From Pleurocapsa sp. MO_226.B13 (GTDB lineage Bacteria; Cyanobacteriota; Cyanobacteriia; Cyanobacteriales; Xenococcaceae): a stretch of DNA of 37,163 bases. Each line of letters opens with the position of its first letter. Positions within the stretch are counted from its first letter, which is position 1. Location of the stretch: NCBI GenBank assembly GCA_030064795.1, contig JASJEI010000058.1, positions 1 through 37,163 of the forward strand. The letters are read 5' to 3'. The translations under genes were made by a program, and so were the position numbers. The notes beneath the pieces were generated by a model, which was not told where the DNA came from, did no database searches, and worked only from the letters and a program-made list of their open reading frames with translations. Shown piece by piece: positions 24,255-32,790 of this stretch.

Positions 24255-25808
24255 ATGAGCGATCTTTCTCAATTGGTTTCTCAGATGCAACAGCCAGATT
24301 TTTATCCTCATGCTGTAGAAAAAATAGAATTAGTTCAAACTCATGCTTCCTATGTGTTTTTGACGGGAGATTTTGCTTACAAGGTTAAAAAAAATGTAGA
24401 TTTTGGGTTTCTCAATTATTCCACATTAGCCAAAAGAAAGTTTTTTTTGGAAACAGAACTGAGGCTAAATCAAAAAATTGCTCCCGAACTTTATTTAGAA
24501 GTTCTACCAATTAGCGATCGCCACGATCGATTTATTCTCGATAGTTCAGAAAATATCGTAGAATACACTCTAAAAATGTGTCAGTTTCCTCAAGAAAATT
24601 TATTTAGCAATCTTTTGAAAACGGCTAAGTTAAAAAGCGATTGCGAAGCTAGCCAAAGGCATCGCCTTGTAGAATTAGGAAAAGTTGTCGCTCGATTTCA
24701 TCAAGCTGCTGCTTGTAACGACTACATCAGTAGTTTTGGTACGCCTAGCAAAATTAAAGTCGCTTTTGAGGAAAACTATCAGCAATCTCAAAAATACATT
24801 GGTATTGCCCAAACCCAGGAACAATTTGCAGCAACCAAAGCCTATACCGATGCTTTTTTTACTAACAGAAAAGACTTATTTCAAACTAGAATCGAGCAGC
24901 ACAAAATTAAAGAATGTCATGGCGACTTACACTTAAATAATATCTGCCTCTGGCAAGATAAAATCCAGCTATTCGATCGCATTGAATTTAATGAATCTTT
25001 TCGCTTTGTCGATACGATGTATGATGTGGCGTTTACCGTTATGGATTTAGAGGCAAAGCAAAAGCCAGATTTTAAAAATATTTTTCTCAACAGTTATCTC
25101 GAACACACTGGAGACTGGACGGGATTACTTTTATTACCTTTATATCTCAGCAGACAGGCTTATGTAAGAGCTAAGGTAAATTCCTTTTTAATTGACGATC
25201 CTCAAGTCAATCAAGCCGAACGCCAAAAAGCCAAAAAAATTGCCAGCCAGTACTATCGGCAGGCTTATCAATATACCCAAACCAAGTCAGGAAGTCTAAT
25301 TTTAATGTCTGGCTTATCAGGTTCGGGTAAAAGTACCGTTGCCAGATATATATCAATCAATTACGGTGCGATCCAAATTCGTTCGGATGCCGTTCGCAAA
25401 CACCTGGCAGGAATACCTTTAGAGGAGTCGGGGACAGAGGAGATTTATTCTGCCAAAATGACCCAAAAAACTTATGATCGTCTTCTAGAATTAGGTATTA
25501 CCCTAGCAAAAGAAGGCTATCGAGTAATTCTCGATGCCAAATACGATCGCCTTGCTCTGCGTCAACCCGCGATTTCTCAAGCCAAAGCTAGTAAAATACC
25601 TTTAAAGATAATCTACTGTACTGCACCGCGATCGGTGTTACGCGATCGTCTAGATCGACGCAAAAATGATATTTCCGATGCACGAGCCGACTTGCTCGCC
25701 AGCCAACAGGCAAATGCAGAAGCCTTTACCCCTACAGAACAAGCTTATGTGATTACTCTAGATACCTCCCAAACAAAATGGCAGGAAAAATTGAACAACA
25801 TCATTTAA
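24255..25808 (+). CDS. APH-like kinase fused to an AAA/P-loop kinase domain
   Basis: This is a 517-residue two-domain protein. The N-terminal ~330 residues are an aminoglycoside-phosphotransferase-like kinase: VFLTGDFAYKVKKNVDFG includes the ATP-binding Lys, and HGDLHLNNICLW (around residue 221) is the catalytic loop, followed by FDRIEFNESFRFVDTMYDVA with the metal-binding Asp. The C-terminal part has a Walker A GLSGSGKST near residue 352 and is like the AAA_33/zeta-type small-molecule kinases. A linker separates them. Such bifunctional proteins are widespread in bacteria with unknown substrates. It lies 39 bases after kaiA; both may share a transcript. It may phosphorylate a sugar or nucleoside-like metabolite. 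Confidence 0.8.
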   Translation: MSDLSQLVSQMQQPDFYPHAVEKIELVQTHASYVFLTGDFAYKVKKNVDFGFLNYSTLAKRKFFLETELRLNQKIAPELYLEVLPISDRHDRFILDSSENIVEYTLKMCQFPQENLFSNLLKTAKLKSDCEASQRHRLVELGKVVARFHQAAACNDYISSFGTPSKIKVAFEENYQQSQKYIGIAQTQEQFAATKAYTDAFFTNRKDLFQTRIEQHKIKECHGDLHLNNICLWQDKIQLFDRIEFNESFRFVDTMYDVAFTVMDLEAKQKPDFKNIFLNSYLEHTGDWTGLLLLPLYLSRQAYVRAKVNSFLIDDPQVNQAERQKAKKIASQYYRQAYQYTQTKSGSLILMSGLSGSGKSTVARYISINYGAIQIRSDAVRKHLAGIPLEESGTEEIYSAKMTQKTYDRLLELGITLAKEGYRVILDAKYDRLALRQPAISQAKASKIPLKIIYCTAPRSVLRDRLDRRKNDISDARADLLASQQANAEAFTPTEQAYVITLDTSQTKWQEKLNNII

Positions 25809-25850
25809 TATTGCCCAATCTAGATTATCGACTACCTTTACCTTTGATTC

Positions 25851-26381
25851 CTACCCCGACCAACTAACCCAATGATGAGTTGTATTTTCTTTCTTTCTCT
25901 CAGCTTCACCCCAATCTATGCGTTCCAAACTAGCACCCTCGGTTTCTGCTACAGAAATATCAGTACCAGCTAGTTTGACATCAGTTAGATCGGCACTAGT
26001 TAGATCGGCACCACCAAGATCGACATCAGTCAAATTAGCACTAGATAAATCTGCACCATGTAGGTTGGCACAGCGTAAATCCGCACCACTCAAATCGGCA
26101 CCTCTAAGATCGGCGTTAGTTAAATCCGCACCAATCAAATTAACTTCCGATAGATTTGCACCTACCAGATTAGTAGCTACCAGACTAGCGTTAGTTAAAT
26201 TAGCCTGTTGCAAGCAAGCACCACTGAGATCGGCATCACTAAAGTTAACATCACTCAAATCGGCTTGAGTCAAATTGATTCTGGTCAAGTCAACAGCTTG
26301 TAAATGAGCAGAGTGTAAGCTTGCACCATTAAAATCTAAAATTCCATATCTATATTGACGAAGCAGTTGTGTTGCTTTCAT
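25851..26381 (-). CDS. Pentapeptide-repeat protein
   Basis: This is a 176-residue protein made of about 24 tandem A(D/N)LXX pentapeptides between residues 20 and 150 (for example ADLSDVNFSDADLSGACLQQ, ADLTNADLRGADLSGADLRC). These fold into a right-handed quadrilateral beta helix. The N-terminal cap MKATQLLRQYRYGILDF and the C-terminal WVSWSG flank it. No signal peptide, so it is probably cytoplasmic. Functions of family members range from gyrase mimicry to thylakoid lumen roles; none can be assigned here. Cys positions in the repeats (GACLQQ, LRCANL) are not patterned. It converges with the APH-AAA gene. Confidence 0.9.
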   Translation of the reverse strand: MKATQLLRQYRYGILDFNGASLHSAHLQAVDLTRINLTQADLSDVNFSDADLSGACLQQANLTNASLVATNLVGANLSEVNLIGADLTNADLRGADLSGADLRCANLHGADLSSANLTDVDLGGADLTSADLTDVKLAGTDISVAETEGASLERIDWGEAERKKENTTHHWVSWSG

Positions 26382-26727
26382 AATTATTTTGCTCCTTTTG
26401 CTAACAATTTAATAGCTAGCTTGAATTACAAAAGTAATGACCGTTCGCTTAAAATTCGCCACAAAAGAGGCGGTGTCTCCCGTCTATTTCGAGCGCGAAC
26501 TATACTAAAGTTTTTTAAACTTATTCGACCACCTAGTTAAGTAAACTCAAGATAGCTATCAAATAAAATTGGAGATTTTTACCTATATGTAAACTACTAA
26601 AGCTTCCTTTTGGAATTAAATAAAATTAAATGTTTCAGAGTAATGTCTCCATATCAAGATATTCTATCAACAAAACTTGAGGAACTTGTGAGGAAAATAT
26701 AATTATACTAAGTCCTATTTTAGATCT

Positions 26728-26868
26728 AGCAGCCTGGGATCGTTCGCGAGCAAATCAATAACCAGCAATTAATGACCAATGACCAATGACCAATGACCAA
26801 TAATTAATAACCATAAGCCAAACAATTCTCTCAATTGAGATAGGATTGCCATAGTAATATTTGACAGT
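26728..26868. repeat. Dispersed repeat, copy 1
   Basis: Starts AGCAGCCTGGGATCGTTCGC and ends with TTCTCTCAATTGAGATAGGA followed by TTGCCATAG. A diverged version lies at 29037-29118 in the same orientation. Copy 1 contains the expanded AATGACC heptamer array. Confidence 0.45.
26771..26798. repeat. Heptanucleotide tandem repeat AATGACC x4
   Basis: Four perfect copies of a seven-base unit, as in the short tandemly repeated repetitive (STRR) sequences of cyanobacteria. Two further heptamer arrays with different units lie at 27838 and 28054. Confidence 0.85.
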
Positions 26869-26920
26869 TACACTTTTTCCATCTTGATAATTGATAAACG
26901 CTAGTTCTAGTTAGTATTGA

Positions 26921-27823
26921 TTATTTATGTTCAATTATTTGTTTTACCTGACTAATCAAATCGATCGCAGCTTGTCTTATCGTATCTCGATTGGAATCGG
27001 CACTACCATAGAGATGAGGATACATAATCGCTCTAGAGCTACTAATTATTGCACCCAAACCATCTGGATTAAAACAGGCTTTAATCCCCTCACTACCGCC
27101 TCCTTGTGCGCCCACACCAGGAACGAGAAACAGGCTATTGGGTAATTGTTGGCGTAATTTTTTGGCTGCTTCGGGGTAGGTTGCACCAACTACTGCACCG
27201 ATCCCACTATAGCCAGAGTCGCCGATACTTTTGGCTGAAGCGGATTGAATTAGATCGGCAATAATTTCATAAAGGTAGCGTTTGCCTATTTGCTGTTCTT
27301 GAACGATCGCTGCACCAGGGTTCGAGGTTTTAACACAGACAAAAATACCTTTACCCCATTTAATCGCCTCTTCAAAGAAAGGATCGAGACAGTCTTTACC
27401 TAGATAGGGAACAATCGTAATTGCATCGGCTTCGTAAGGGCGTTTAGGCTCGCTGGGTAAATAGCTTTGAGCGTAGGCTGTAGCAGTAGAAGCAATATCC
27501 CCCCGTTTGACATCTAAAATTACCAATAAACCCCTGGCGCGAGCGGCCATAATCGTTTTCTCTAAAGCCATAAAACCCGCCGAACCAAATAGCTCGTAAT
27601 ATGCCGACTGGGGCTTAACTGCGGGAACGAGATCGGCGATCGCCTCTAATACCATCAGATTATATTGATAGATCGCTTCAGCGCGCTCGGCTATACTACT
27701 TTTCTTACTTATCCCTTGTTTTTCTAACCAACTATCGGGCATCCTCTCCAAAGCAGGATCTAACCCCACAATACAGGGAGTATTTTTTTGTTTGATAGCT
27801 TTAATCAGGCGATCGATAAACAT
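26921..27823 (-). CDS. pyrF: Orotidine 5'-phosphate decarboxylase
   Basis: PyrF removes CO2 from OMP to make UMP, the last step of de novo pyrimidine synthesis. This 300-residue protein is of the longer type: GLDPALERMP (Asp22), PAVKPQSAYYE, the catalytic LDVKRGDIAST (Lys106) and LFLVPGVGAQGGG (phosphate loop), with YSGIGAVVGATYPE. An ATG starts it in the conserved MFIDRLIKAIKQKN. Downstream (26771-26798) and upstream (27838-27872, 28054-28088) are heptamer repeats. aroE lies upstream on the same strand, 268 bases away. Confidence 0.96.
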   Translation of the reverse strand: MFIDRLIKAIKQKNTPCIVGLDPALERMPDSWLEKQGISKKSSIAERAEAIYQYNLMVLEAIADLVPAVKPQSAYYELFGSAGFMALEKTIMAARARGLLVILDVKRGDIASTATAYAQSYLPSEPKRPYEADAITIVPYLGKDCLDPFFEEAIKWGKGIFVCVKTSNPGAAIVQEQQIGKRYLYEIIADLIQSASAKSIGDSGYSGIGAVVGATYPEAAKKLRQQLPNSLFLVPGVGAQGGGSEGIKACFNPDGLGAIISSSRAIMYPHLYGSADSNRDTIRQAAIDLISQVKQIIEHK

Positions 27824-27837
27824 TGTTTGGAGTTCGG

Positions 27838-27872
27838 AGTTAGTAGTTAGTAGTTAGTAGTTAGTAGTTAGT
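27838..27872. repeat. Heptanucleotide tandem repeat AGTTAGT x5
   Basis: Five perfect copies of the seven-base unit AGTTAGT, lying 15 bases upstream of the pyrF start (on the minus strand), so within its probable leader or promoter region. Confidence 0.85.
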
Positions 27873-28053
27873 TGGTAGAGGGTAAGGTTGTTCACTCCTA
27901 CAGTTGGTAGGGCGTTGTGCAAATAACTTTGTGGTAATTTGGTCGTTACTAGCTGGATCGATCTGCCCACCTTACGGTTTTTATTTTCATTAGTTTATTA
28001 GTTCGATCGATTCAGAGTCAAAAGTACTCAATAACTAATTACTGATTATTCAT

Positions 28054-28088
28054 TCCGAACTCCGAACTCCGAACTCCGAACTCCAAAC
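28054..28088. repeat. Heptanucleotide tandem repeat TCCGAAC x5
   Basis: Four perfect TCCGAAC units and one TCCAAAC unit sit just downstream of the aroE stop (28092). The seven-base unit is different from those at 26771 and 27838. Confidence 0.85.
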
Positions 28089-28091
28089 TCT

Positions 28092-28967
28092 CTAAATTCC
28101 CAAATATTCCTTAAGAGAGTCTCGCATTACATCCACAGGTACGGGTTGTTGCAACCAGATCTCCAAAGCTGCTGCGCCCTGTTGTACCAGCATTTCTAAA
28201 CCATCAATAGCGATCGCTCCCTGAGTTTGAGCTAATTTTAAAAATTGAGTCGGGTTGGGAGTATAAATTAAATCGTAGGCGATCGCGCTCCTATTTAGTC
28301 TCTGTATTAAACTAGCATCAATTGGCGAAGCCTCAGTATGAGGAAACATTCCTATAGGAGTAGTATTAACCAATAAGTCCGTAGCAGGAAGTAAGCCTTG
28401 GAGGTTATCCCAATGATGAATTTTAATTTTAGAAGCAATACCAGGTGTGTGTTGCCAACTCTGATAAAATCTAGCTAATTTATCTAGGTTGCGTCCCACA
28501 ACTTGAATTTCTGGACAGCCCAGATTAATCAAACCAACAATTACCGCCCTGGCTGCGCCACCGTTACCCAATACTACGGGGTTTACCCGCGTCCAATCTC
28601 GCCCTAAATCTTTTAAAGGTGCAACAAATCCTGCAATATCGGTATTTGTTCCTTTCCAGCCCGAAGCAGTATGCCACACAGTATTGACTGCGCCAATCTT
28701 AGCTGCGTCATCTTCAATTTCATCTAGCAGAGGAATAATCTCTTGTTTATAGGGAATAGTGACATTAAATCCCTGCAAACCGATCGCCTCAAAACCCGCT
28801 ATCGCTCTATTTAAAACTCTTTCTGCTCCTTCGACAGCAAAAGGAACATAAACATAATCTACTCCCAGACGAGCGATCGCAGCATTCTGCATTACGGGAG
28901 ACAAGGAATGTTCTACTGGATCGCCAATAATTCCTAGCAGTTTCGTTTTTCCTGTAATTGATGGCAT
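28092..28967 (-). CDS. aroE: Shikimate dehydrogenase
   Basis: AroE reduces 3-dehydroshikimate to shikimate with NADPH in aromatic amino acid synthesis. The 291-residue protein starts at the ATG at 28967 (preceded by a TTG codon that could also be used). It shows DPVEHSLSPVMQNAA (shikimate-binding Ser pair), NVTIPYK with the catalytic Lys, NTDIAGF, the NADP loop VLGNGGAARAV, VGRNLDKL and DLLVNTTPIGMFP, and GLEMLVQQGAAALEIW near the C-terminus. The downstream region to pyrF holds heptamer repeats, so the two genes may or may not share a transcript. Confidence 0.96.
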   Translation of the reverse strand: MPSITGKTKLLGIIGDPVEHSLSPVMQNAAIARLGVDYVYVPFAVEGAERVLNRAIAGFEAIGLQGFNVTIPYKQEIIPLLDEIEDDAAKIGAVNTVWHTASGWKGTNTDIAGFVAPLKDLGRDWTRVNPVVLGNGGAARAVIVGLINLGCPEIQVVGRNLDKLARFYQSWQHTPGIASKIKIHHWDNLQGLLPATDLLVNTTPIGMFPHTEASPIDASLIQRLNRSAIAYDLIYTPNPTQFLKLAQTQGAIAIDGLEMLVQQGAAALEIWLQQPVPVDVMRDSLKEYLGI

Positions 28968-28970
28968 CAA

Positions 28971-29495
28971 TTTTGCTTGTTGTTTAGATTATTTTAGTTT
29001 TACCTCTTTATTAAACTATCATTATTGATTCTTCAAAGCAGTCTGGAATCGCACGCGAATCAAACCAATGACCATCAGCAGAATATTTCTCTCAATTTAG
29101 AGAGGATTACTCTAGTCAATTTTACCGATTTTGAAAATATAAGTAATTAGCAAAGGTGTAGTAAATACCCAAGTCATCACCTTAATATACTCTCCCTTGA
29201 AAATACTTAGTATTGTTATTAACTAAGTATTAATTTTTAAGTATTAATCGGGAATATAAACTAAATAAAAATTGTGATTAATCAGTTTTAACTAATATAA
29301 AATACCAACATTTAATATCAGTTAATAAATTAATTATAAAAATACTTTTTATTAACAGCATAAATACCGAAAGCATTAAGAAAACTTTATATAAAAAATA
29401 TATAAATAATAGAATAAACACCAGTTTCAATCCTCATAAACGCTTAATAACATGAAATAGATACAGTTGCGTGGAGTATTTTAAATAATAGACTT
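28971..29495. other. Intergenic region upstream of the CARDB gene
   Basis: About 525 very AT-rich bases between the divergent aroE and CARDB-repeat genes. It includes the second copy of the dispersed repeat (29037-29118). The rest is A/T-rich with TTAACTAAGTATTAA-like repeats around 29220-29245 and no ORF. Promoters of both genes are expected here; I cannot pinpoint them. Confidence 0.5.
29037..29118. repeat. Dispersed repeat, copy 2
   Basis: AGCAGTCTGGAATCGCACGC, then CAATGACCATCAGCAGAATA, then TTTCTCTCAATTTAGAGAGG, ATTACTC. This parallels copy 1 at 26728, with one AATGACC unit where copy 1 has four. Confidence 0.45.
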
Positions 29496-31619
29496 ATGGC
29501 AATAGATCTTACGGGTCAGTTTTTCAATATTGCTCAGGATCAAATAGAAGAAGGACAGCTTTTAAATCTGGATTTTTCTGTGATTAATAGGGGCAGTGAA
29601 GATGTAGATCCCTTCTCCTTTGATATTGTTATCTCTAGAGATAATGAAATTAGTGAAGATGATTTCAAACTCGGTAATTATGAAATTAGAGATGGGTTAA
29701 GAGCGGGAGAAGATTCAGGCTTAAAAAGCTTTGGTTATTTTACTCCTGCTGCCGATCATCCATTTTGGTTAGAGGAAAATGGTACTTATACTGTAGGTAT
29801 TAGGATCGACCCCGAAAATGAATTTTTTGAAAGTAACGAAGACAACAACAGTAATGTTAGTCTAGGAGTCGATTCAGATCAGTTTGAGATTGTAGATTTT
29901 GCTCCTTCAGACCTTAAGGGTGAATATCTTAGCGTAATTGGCGATCGCGAAATTATTCCAGGAGAAGAAGTAAATCTTAGTTTTGGGATTGAAAACGACA
30001 GTACAGAAATAGCAAACCCCTTCTCTATCGATATTTATATCTCTCCTGAAGCCGATTATGCAGCAGAAGGTGCTATTAAGATTGGGACTTACGATATTAG
30101 AAATACTATCGCTGGTGGTAATGGTACGGGAGAAAAGCGTTTTAGTTACAAAACTCCAGAATTAGGCGATGCTCTTTGGGAAAAAGGAGACGGTACATAT
30201 TACATCGCTTTTGATATCGACTCTCAAGATGTAGTATCTGAAACCAACGAAGACAACAACAGCGGTCAAGGATTGGGATTAGACTCTGCTGAATTTAATG
30301 TTACTGGAGTAAACAATGCAGCGGATTTAGTTGTCACCAACTTCCAAGCACCAGTAGATGCGAAGGCTGGAGATACCGTTACAGTTGAGTACGAAATTAC
30401 CAACCAAGGTGGCTCAGAAGCCGATCTATTTGCAGCAGGTTTCTATCTGTTTGGCGAAGATTATTTAACCAACAACGATCATCTCAGCGTGGAAGATGTA
30501 CCTGAAGTATTCTTCCTGCAAGGCGATCGCGACGATCTAGCTATCAGTCTCGGTGCAGGTGAAAGTACTGGGATGGTGTCTACCGAAATAACTTTACCCG
30601 AAACCTGGGCTGGTTACTCTGGTAATGGCGATTATTATCTAGGTGTAGAAGCAGATCCTTTTGACGACGTTGTGGAAAGTAGCGATATCAACAACAGTCT
30701 GACCGAGGAGATGGTTGACTATCAAAAGATTACTCTAGAAGCTCCTGTCAATAATACAGTAGATCTTGTCGGTACACATTTTGAAGTCGTCCAAGACCAA
30801 ATTGTCCCAGGACAACAATTCGACCTTGGCTTTACCGTCGCTAATGAAGGCATGGCAGAAGTAGATCCTTTCTACTTTGAACTCTATCTATCTCAAGATG
30901 AAGATATCAATCCAGAGGAAGATTACTATCTCGGCAGATACGACATCAGAGATGGTTTGCCTGGTAATGATGATATCGGCTTAAAAAGTAGCCGCTACAC
31001 TGCCCCCGATGCTGAAAATCCCTTCTGGGGTGAAGGTGATGGTGCATATTATGCAGGGATGATTATCGATCCTGCTAATGATATTGTCGAAACCAACGAA
31101 GACAATAATAGTAACGTTGGAGATGGTTTAGACTATGCTCAAACCTCCGTAACTGGGTTGGGTACGGTTGCCGATCTCAAAACCAACGGTAGTTTTAATG
31201 TCGTACCAGAAACTATTGACACTGGTGCTACTTTTGAAGTTACCTACGACATCTTTAATGAAGGTACTGAGAGTGCAGATTTATTTGCTGCGGGCTTCTT
31301 TATCTTTACCGAAGACTATCTGATGAATAACGATGCCTTGAGCGTAGAAGATGTACCTCAAGTTTACTTCATTCAGGGCGATCGCGAAGACTTGGCTATT
31401 AGTCTCGATCCTGCTACTGGCACTGGTGTCGTGACTACAGAATTAACTATGCCCACTGACTGGGATGGTTTTGCTCTGGGTAGTGGCGAATATTATATTG
31501 GTGTTGCAGCCGACGTTTACGATGACATCGTAGAAAGCGATGAAATGAATAACAGTCTGGTAGGGGAATTTATTGACTATGAAAAAGTAAACATTAATGT
31601 AACCTCTACAGATATCTAA
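29496..31619 (+). CDS. CARDB-repeat extracellular protein
   Basis: This is a 707-residue, very acidic protein made of about five CARDB-type beta-sandwich repeats and no enzyme domain. Two kinds alternate as A-A-B-A-B. A repeats (about residues 1-130, 135-270, 420-550) share DLTGQFFNIAQDQIEEG / DLVGTHFEVVQDQIVPG, YDIRDGL and NEDNNSN. B repeats (about 275-415, 555-700) share ADLFAAGF, NNDHLSVEDVP / NNDALSVEDVP and GDRDDLAISL / GDREDLAISL. No signal peptide is seen, so secretion, if any, might be type I. Repeats of this kind occur in cell-surface proteins. The two B repeats are nearly identical, suggesting recent internal duplication. Confidence 0.8.
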   Translation: MAIDLTGQFFNIAQDQIEEGQLLNLDFSVINRGSEDVDPFSFDIVISRDNEISEDDFKLGNYEIRDGLRAGEDSGLKSFGYFTPAADHPFWLEENGTYTVGIRIDPENEFFESNEDNNSNVSLGVDSDQFEIVDFAPSDLKGEYLSVIGDREIIPGEEVNLSFGIENDSTEIANPFSIDIYISPEADYAAEGAIKIGTYDIRNTIAGGNGTGEKRFSYKTPELGDALWEKGDGTYYIAFDIDSQDVVSETNEDNNSGQGLGLDSAEFNVTGVNNAADLVVTNFQAPVDAKAGDTVTVEYEITNQGGSEADLFAAGFYLFGEDYLTNNDHLSVEDVPEVFFLQGDRDDLAISLGAGESTGMVSTEITLPETWAGYSGNGDYYLGVEADPFDDVVESSDINNSLTEEMVDYQKITLEAPVNNTVDLVGTHFEVVQDQIVPGQQFDLGFTVANEGMAEVDPFYFELYLSQDEDINPEEDYYLGRYDIRDGLPGNDDIGLKSSRYTAPDAENPFWGEGDGAYYAGMIIDPANDIVETNEDNNSNVGDGLDYAQTSVTGLGTVADLKTNGSFNVVPETIDTGATFEVTYDIFNEGTESADLFAAGFFIFTEDYLMNNDALSVEDVPQVYFIQGDREDLAISLDPATGTGVVTTELTMPTDWDGFALGSGEYYIGVAADVYDDIVESDEMNNSLVGEFIDYEKVNINVTSTDI

Positions 31620-31670
31620 ATTATTTAAACAATATGGTAAATCACTAGACTAACTCACGCACAAAAACCT

Positions 31671-31719
31671 AAAAAACCCTCTAATTAGGACTTAGGATAA
31701 TTTCCTGGGTCTTTTTTTT
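31671..31719 (+). terminator. Probable Rho-independent terminator of the CARDB gene
   Basis: AAAAAACCC (31671-31679) can pair with GGGTC and the following eight T residues (31707-31719), with an inner stem AGGA/TCCT. The T-tract directly follows the stem. It begins about 50 bases after the CARDB stop codon. Confidence 0.45.
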
Positions 31720-31808
31720 GTAGTTTGGAATGATGAATTTAGTAGTACCGTTTTCTGTGGTAGCGCGATCGCTAAATCCTTAGATAACCTTCTGATTAAC
31801 ACCATAGG

Positions 31809-31918
31809 TAGGGTGGGCAAAACATCATGAGGAGCGAAGGTCGTTTCAGGTAAAAATCTTTGCCCACCAATACCCAACTTAATATTCACCTTCGATACAT
31901 CTTGCGATGCCCACCCTA
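31809..31918. repeat. 110-bp palindromic element with GGGTGGGC ends
   Basis: TAGGGTGGGC (31809-31818) and GCCCACCCTA (31909-31918) are perfect inverted ends; inside lie a further GCCCACC (31862-31868) and HIP1-free sequence. A related shape (GGTGGGCAAG...CTTGCCC) lies at 12890. It has no ORF and sits between the CARDB gene and trmD, suggesting a MITE-like element. Confidence 0.6.
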
Positions 31919-31951
31919 AATTAAAATCTTCGGCTAGTATTAAGACGATCG

Positions 31952-32644
31952 CTAGTTATTTTTTTGCCATTTCTCCCACAAGTCGGGACGGCGATCGCGT
32001 GTACGCTTAATTTGTTCTTGTTTGCGCCATTCTTCAATTAGCCGATGATTGCCAGAACGCAATACTTCGGGGACTTGCCAACCTCTAAATTCTGCGGGAC
32101 GAGTATATTGAGGATAGTCCAATAGTTCGGTTTCAAAGCTTTCTTGTTTGAGAGATTCAACCTTGCCCACCGTGCCTGGTAAAAGTCTGGTAACGCCATT
32201 AATTAAAGCTAGAGCGGGAATTTCACCGCAGGTTAAGACAAAATCTCCCAAAGAGAGCTCTTTAGTTACCAAATGCTGTCTAATTCTTTCATCTACTCCC
32301 TCATAATGACCGCAGATAACTACTAATTGCTGATAGTTAGTCGCCAACTCTTTAAGTAAGGGTTGATTTAAAGTTTCACCTTGGGGAGTCATCAAAATAA
32401 TCTCTCGCTCTGGTAAAACAGGTAAAGATTCCACCGCAGCAAAGATTGGTTCTGGTTTGAGCAGCATTCCTACACCACCACCATAAGTAATGTCATCTAC
32501 CTTGCGATGCTTGTCGGTAGTAAAGTCACGAGGGTTTAATAAATTTACGGTCGCAATTCCCTTAGCGATCGCTTTACCAAGTAAACTGCAATTAAGGGGA
32601 GAAACAAAAAAGTCGGGAAAAAGAGTGATAATATCAAAACGCAC
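31952..32644 (-). CDS. trmD: tRNA (guanine-37 N1)-methyltransferase
   Basis: TrmD methylates G37 of tRNAs that read CNN, UGG and CGG-type codons, preventing frameshifts, using S-adenosylmethionine. The 230-residue protein starts at GTG (MRFDIITLFPDFF) and shows DDITYGGGVGMLLKPEP, the trefoil-knot SAM site CGHYEGVDERI, LSLGDFVLTCGEIPAL and the tRNA-binding C-terminus (LLDYPQYTRPAEFRGWQVPE). There is no nearby rimM or rpsP, which are often neighbours in other bacteria. Transcribed away from cphB. Confidence 0.97.
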   Translation of the reverse strand: MRFDIITLFPDFFVSPLNCSLLGKAIAKGIATVNLLNPRDFTTDKHRKVDDITYGGGVGMLLKPEPIFAAVESLPVLPEREIILMTPQGETLNQPLLKELATNYQQLVVICGHYEGVDERIRQHLVTKELSLGDFVLTCGEIPALALINGVTRLLPGTVGKVESLKQESFETELLDYPQYTRPAEFRGWQVPEVLRSGNHRLIEEWRKQEQIKRTRDRRPDLWEKWQKNN

Positions 32645-32790
32645 AATAATAAATTAGAAAAAATTCGAAATTAAGTATAAGCTCGATCTATTACGGGAGT
32701 TTAGGTAGTTTCTGAGACAATAGTCAATTAAGAGCATCGTTAAGATCGGTAGTAGTGAGTATATCGCTCTCCTGTCCGCCAAGTTACATT

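Larger units (their letters stand above)
26382..26920. other. Intergenic region with heptamer repeats
   Basis: About 540 bases hold no ORF I believe. The notable content is a heptamer tandem repeat (26771-26798), and a diverged repeat that recurs at 29037 (starting AGCAGCCTGGGATCG at 26728). Short palindromes (CTCTCAATTGAGA near 26828) are part of that repeat. Confidence 0.5.

Noticed and set aside
25918..26268. Plus-strand ORF (116 aa) rich in Ser/Ala/Pro
   Set aside because: It is the antisense reading of the pentapeptide repeats, which force a repeated open pattern on the other strand.
26771..28088. CRISPR-like array suspicion from the heptamer repeats
   Set aside because: Units are seven bases in uninterrupted tandem, with no spacers and no cas genes nearby.
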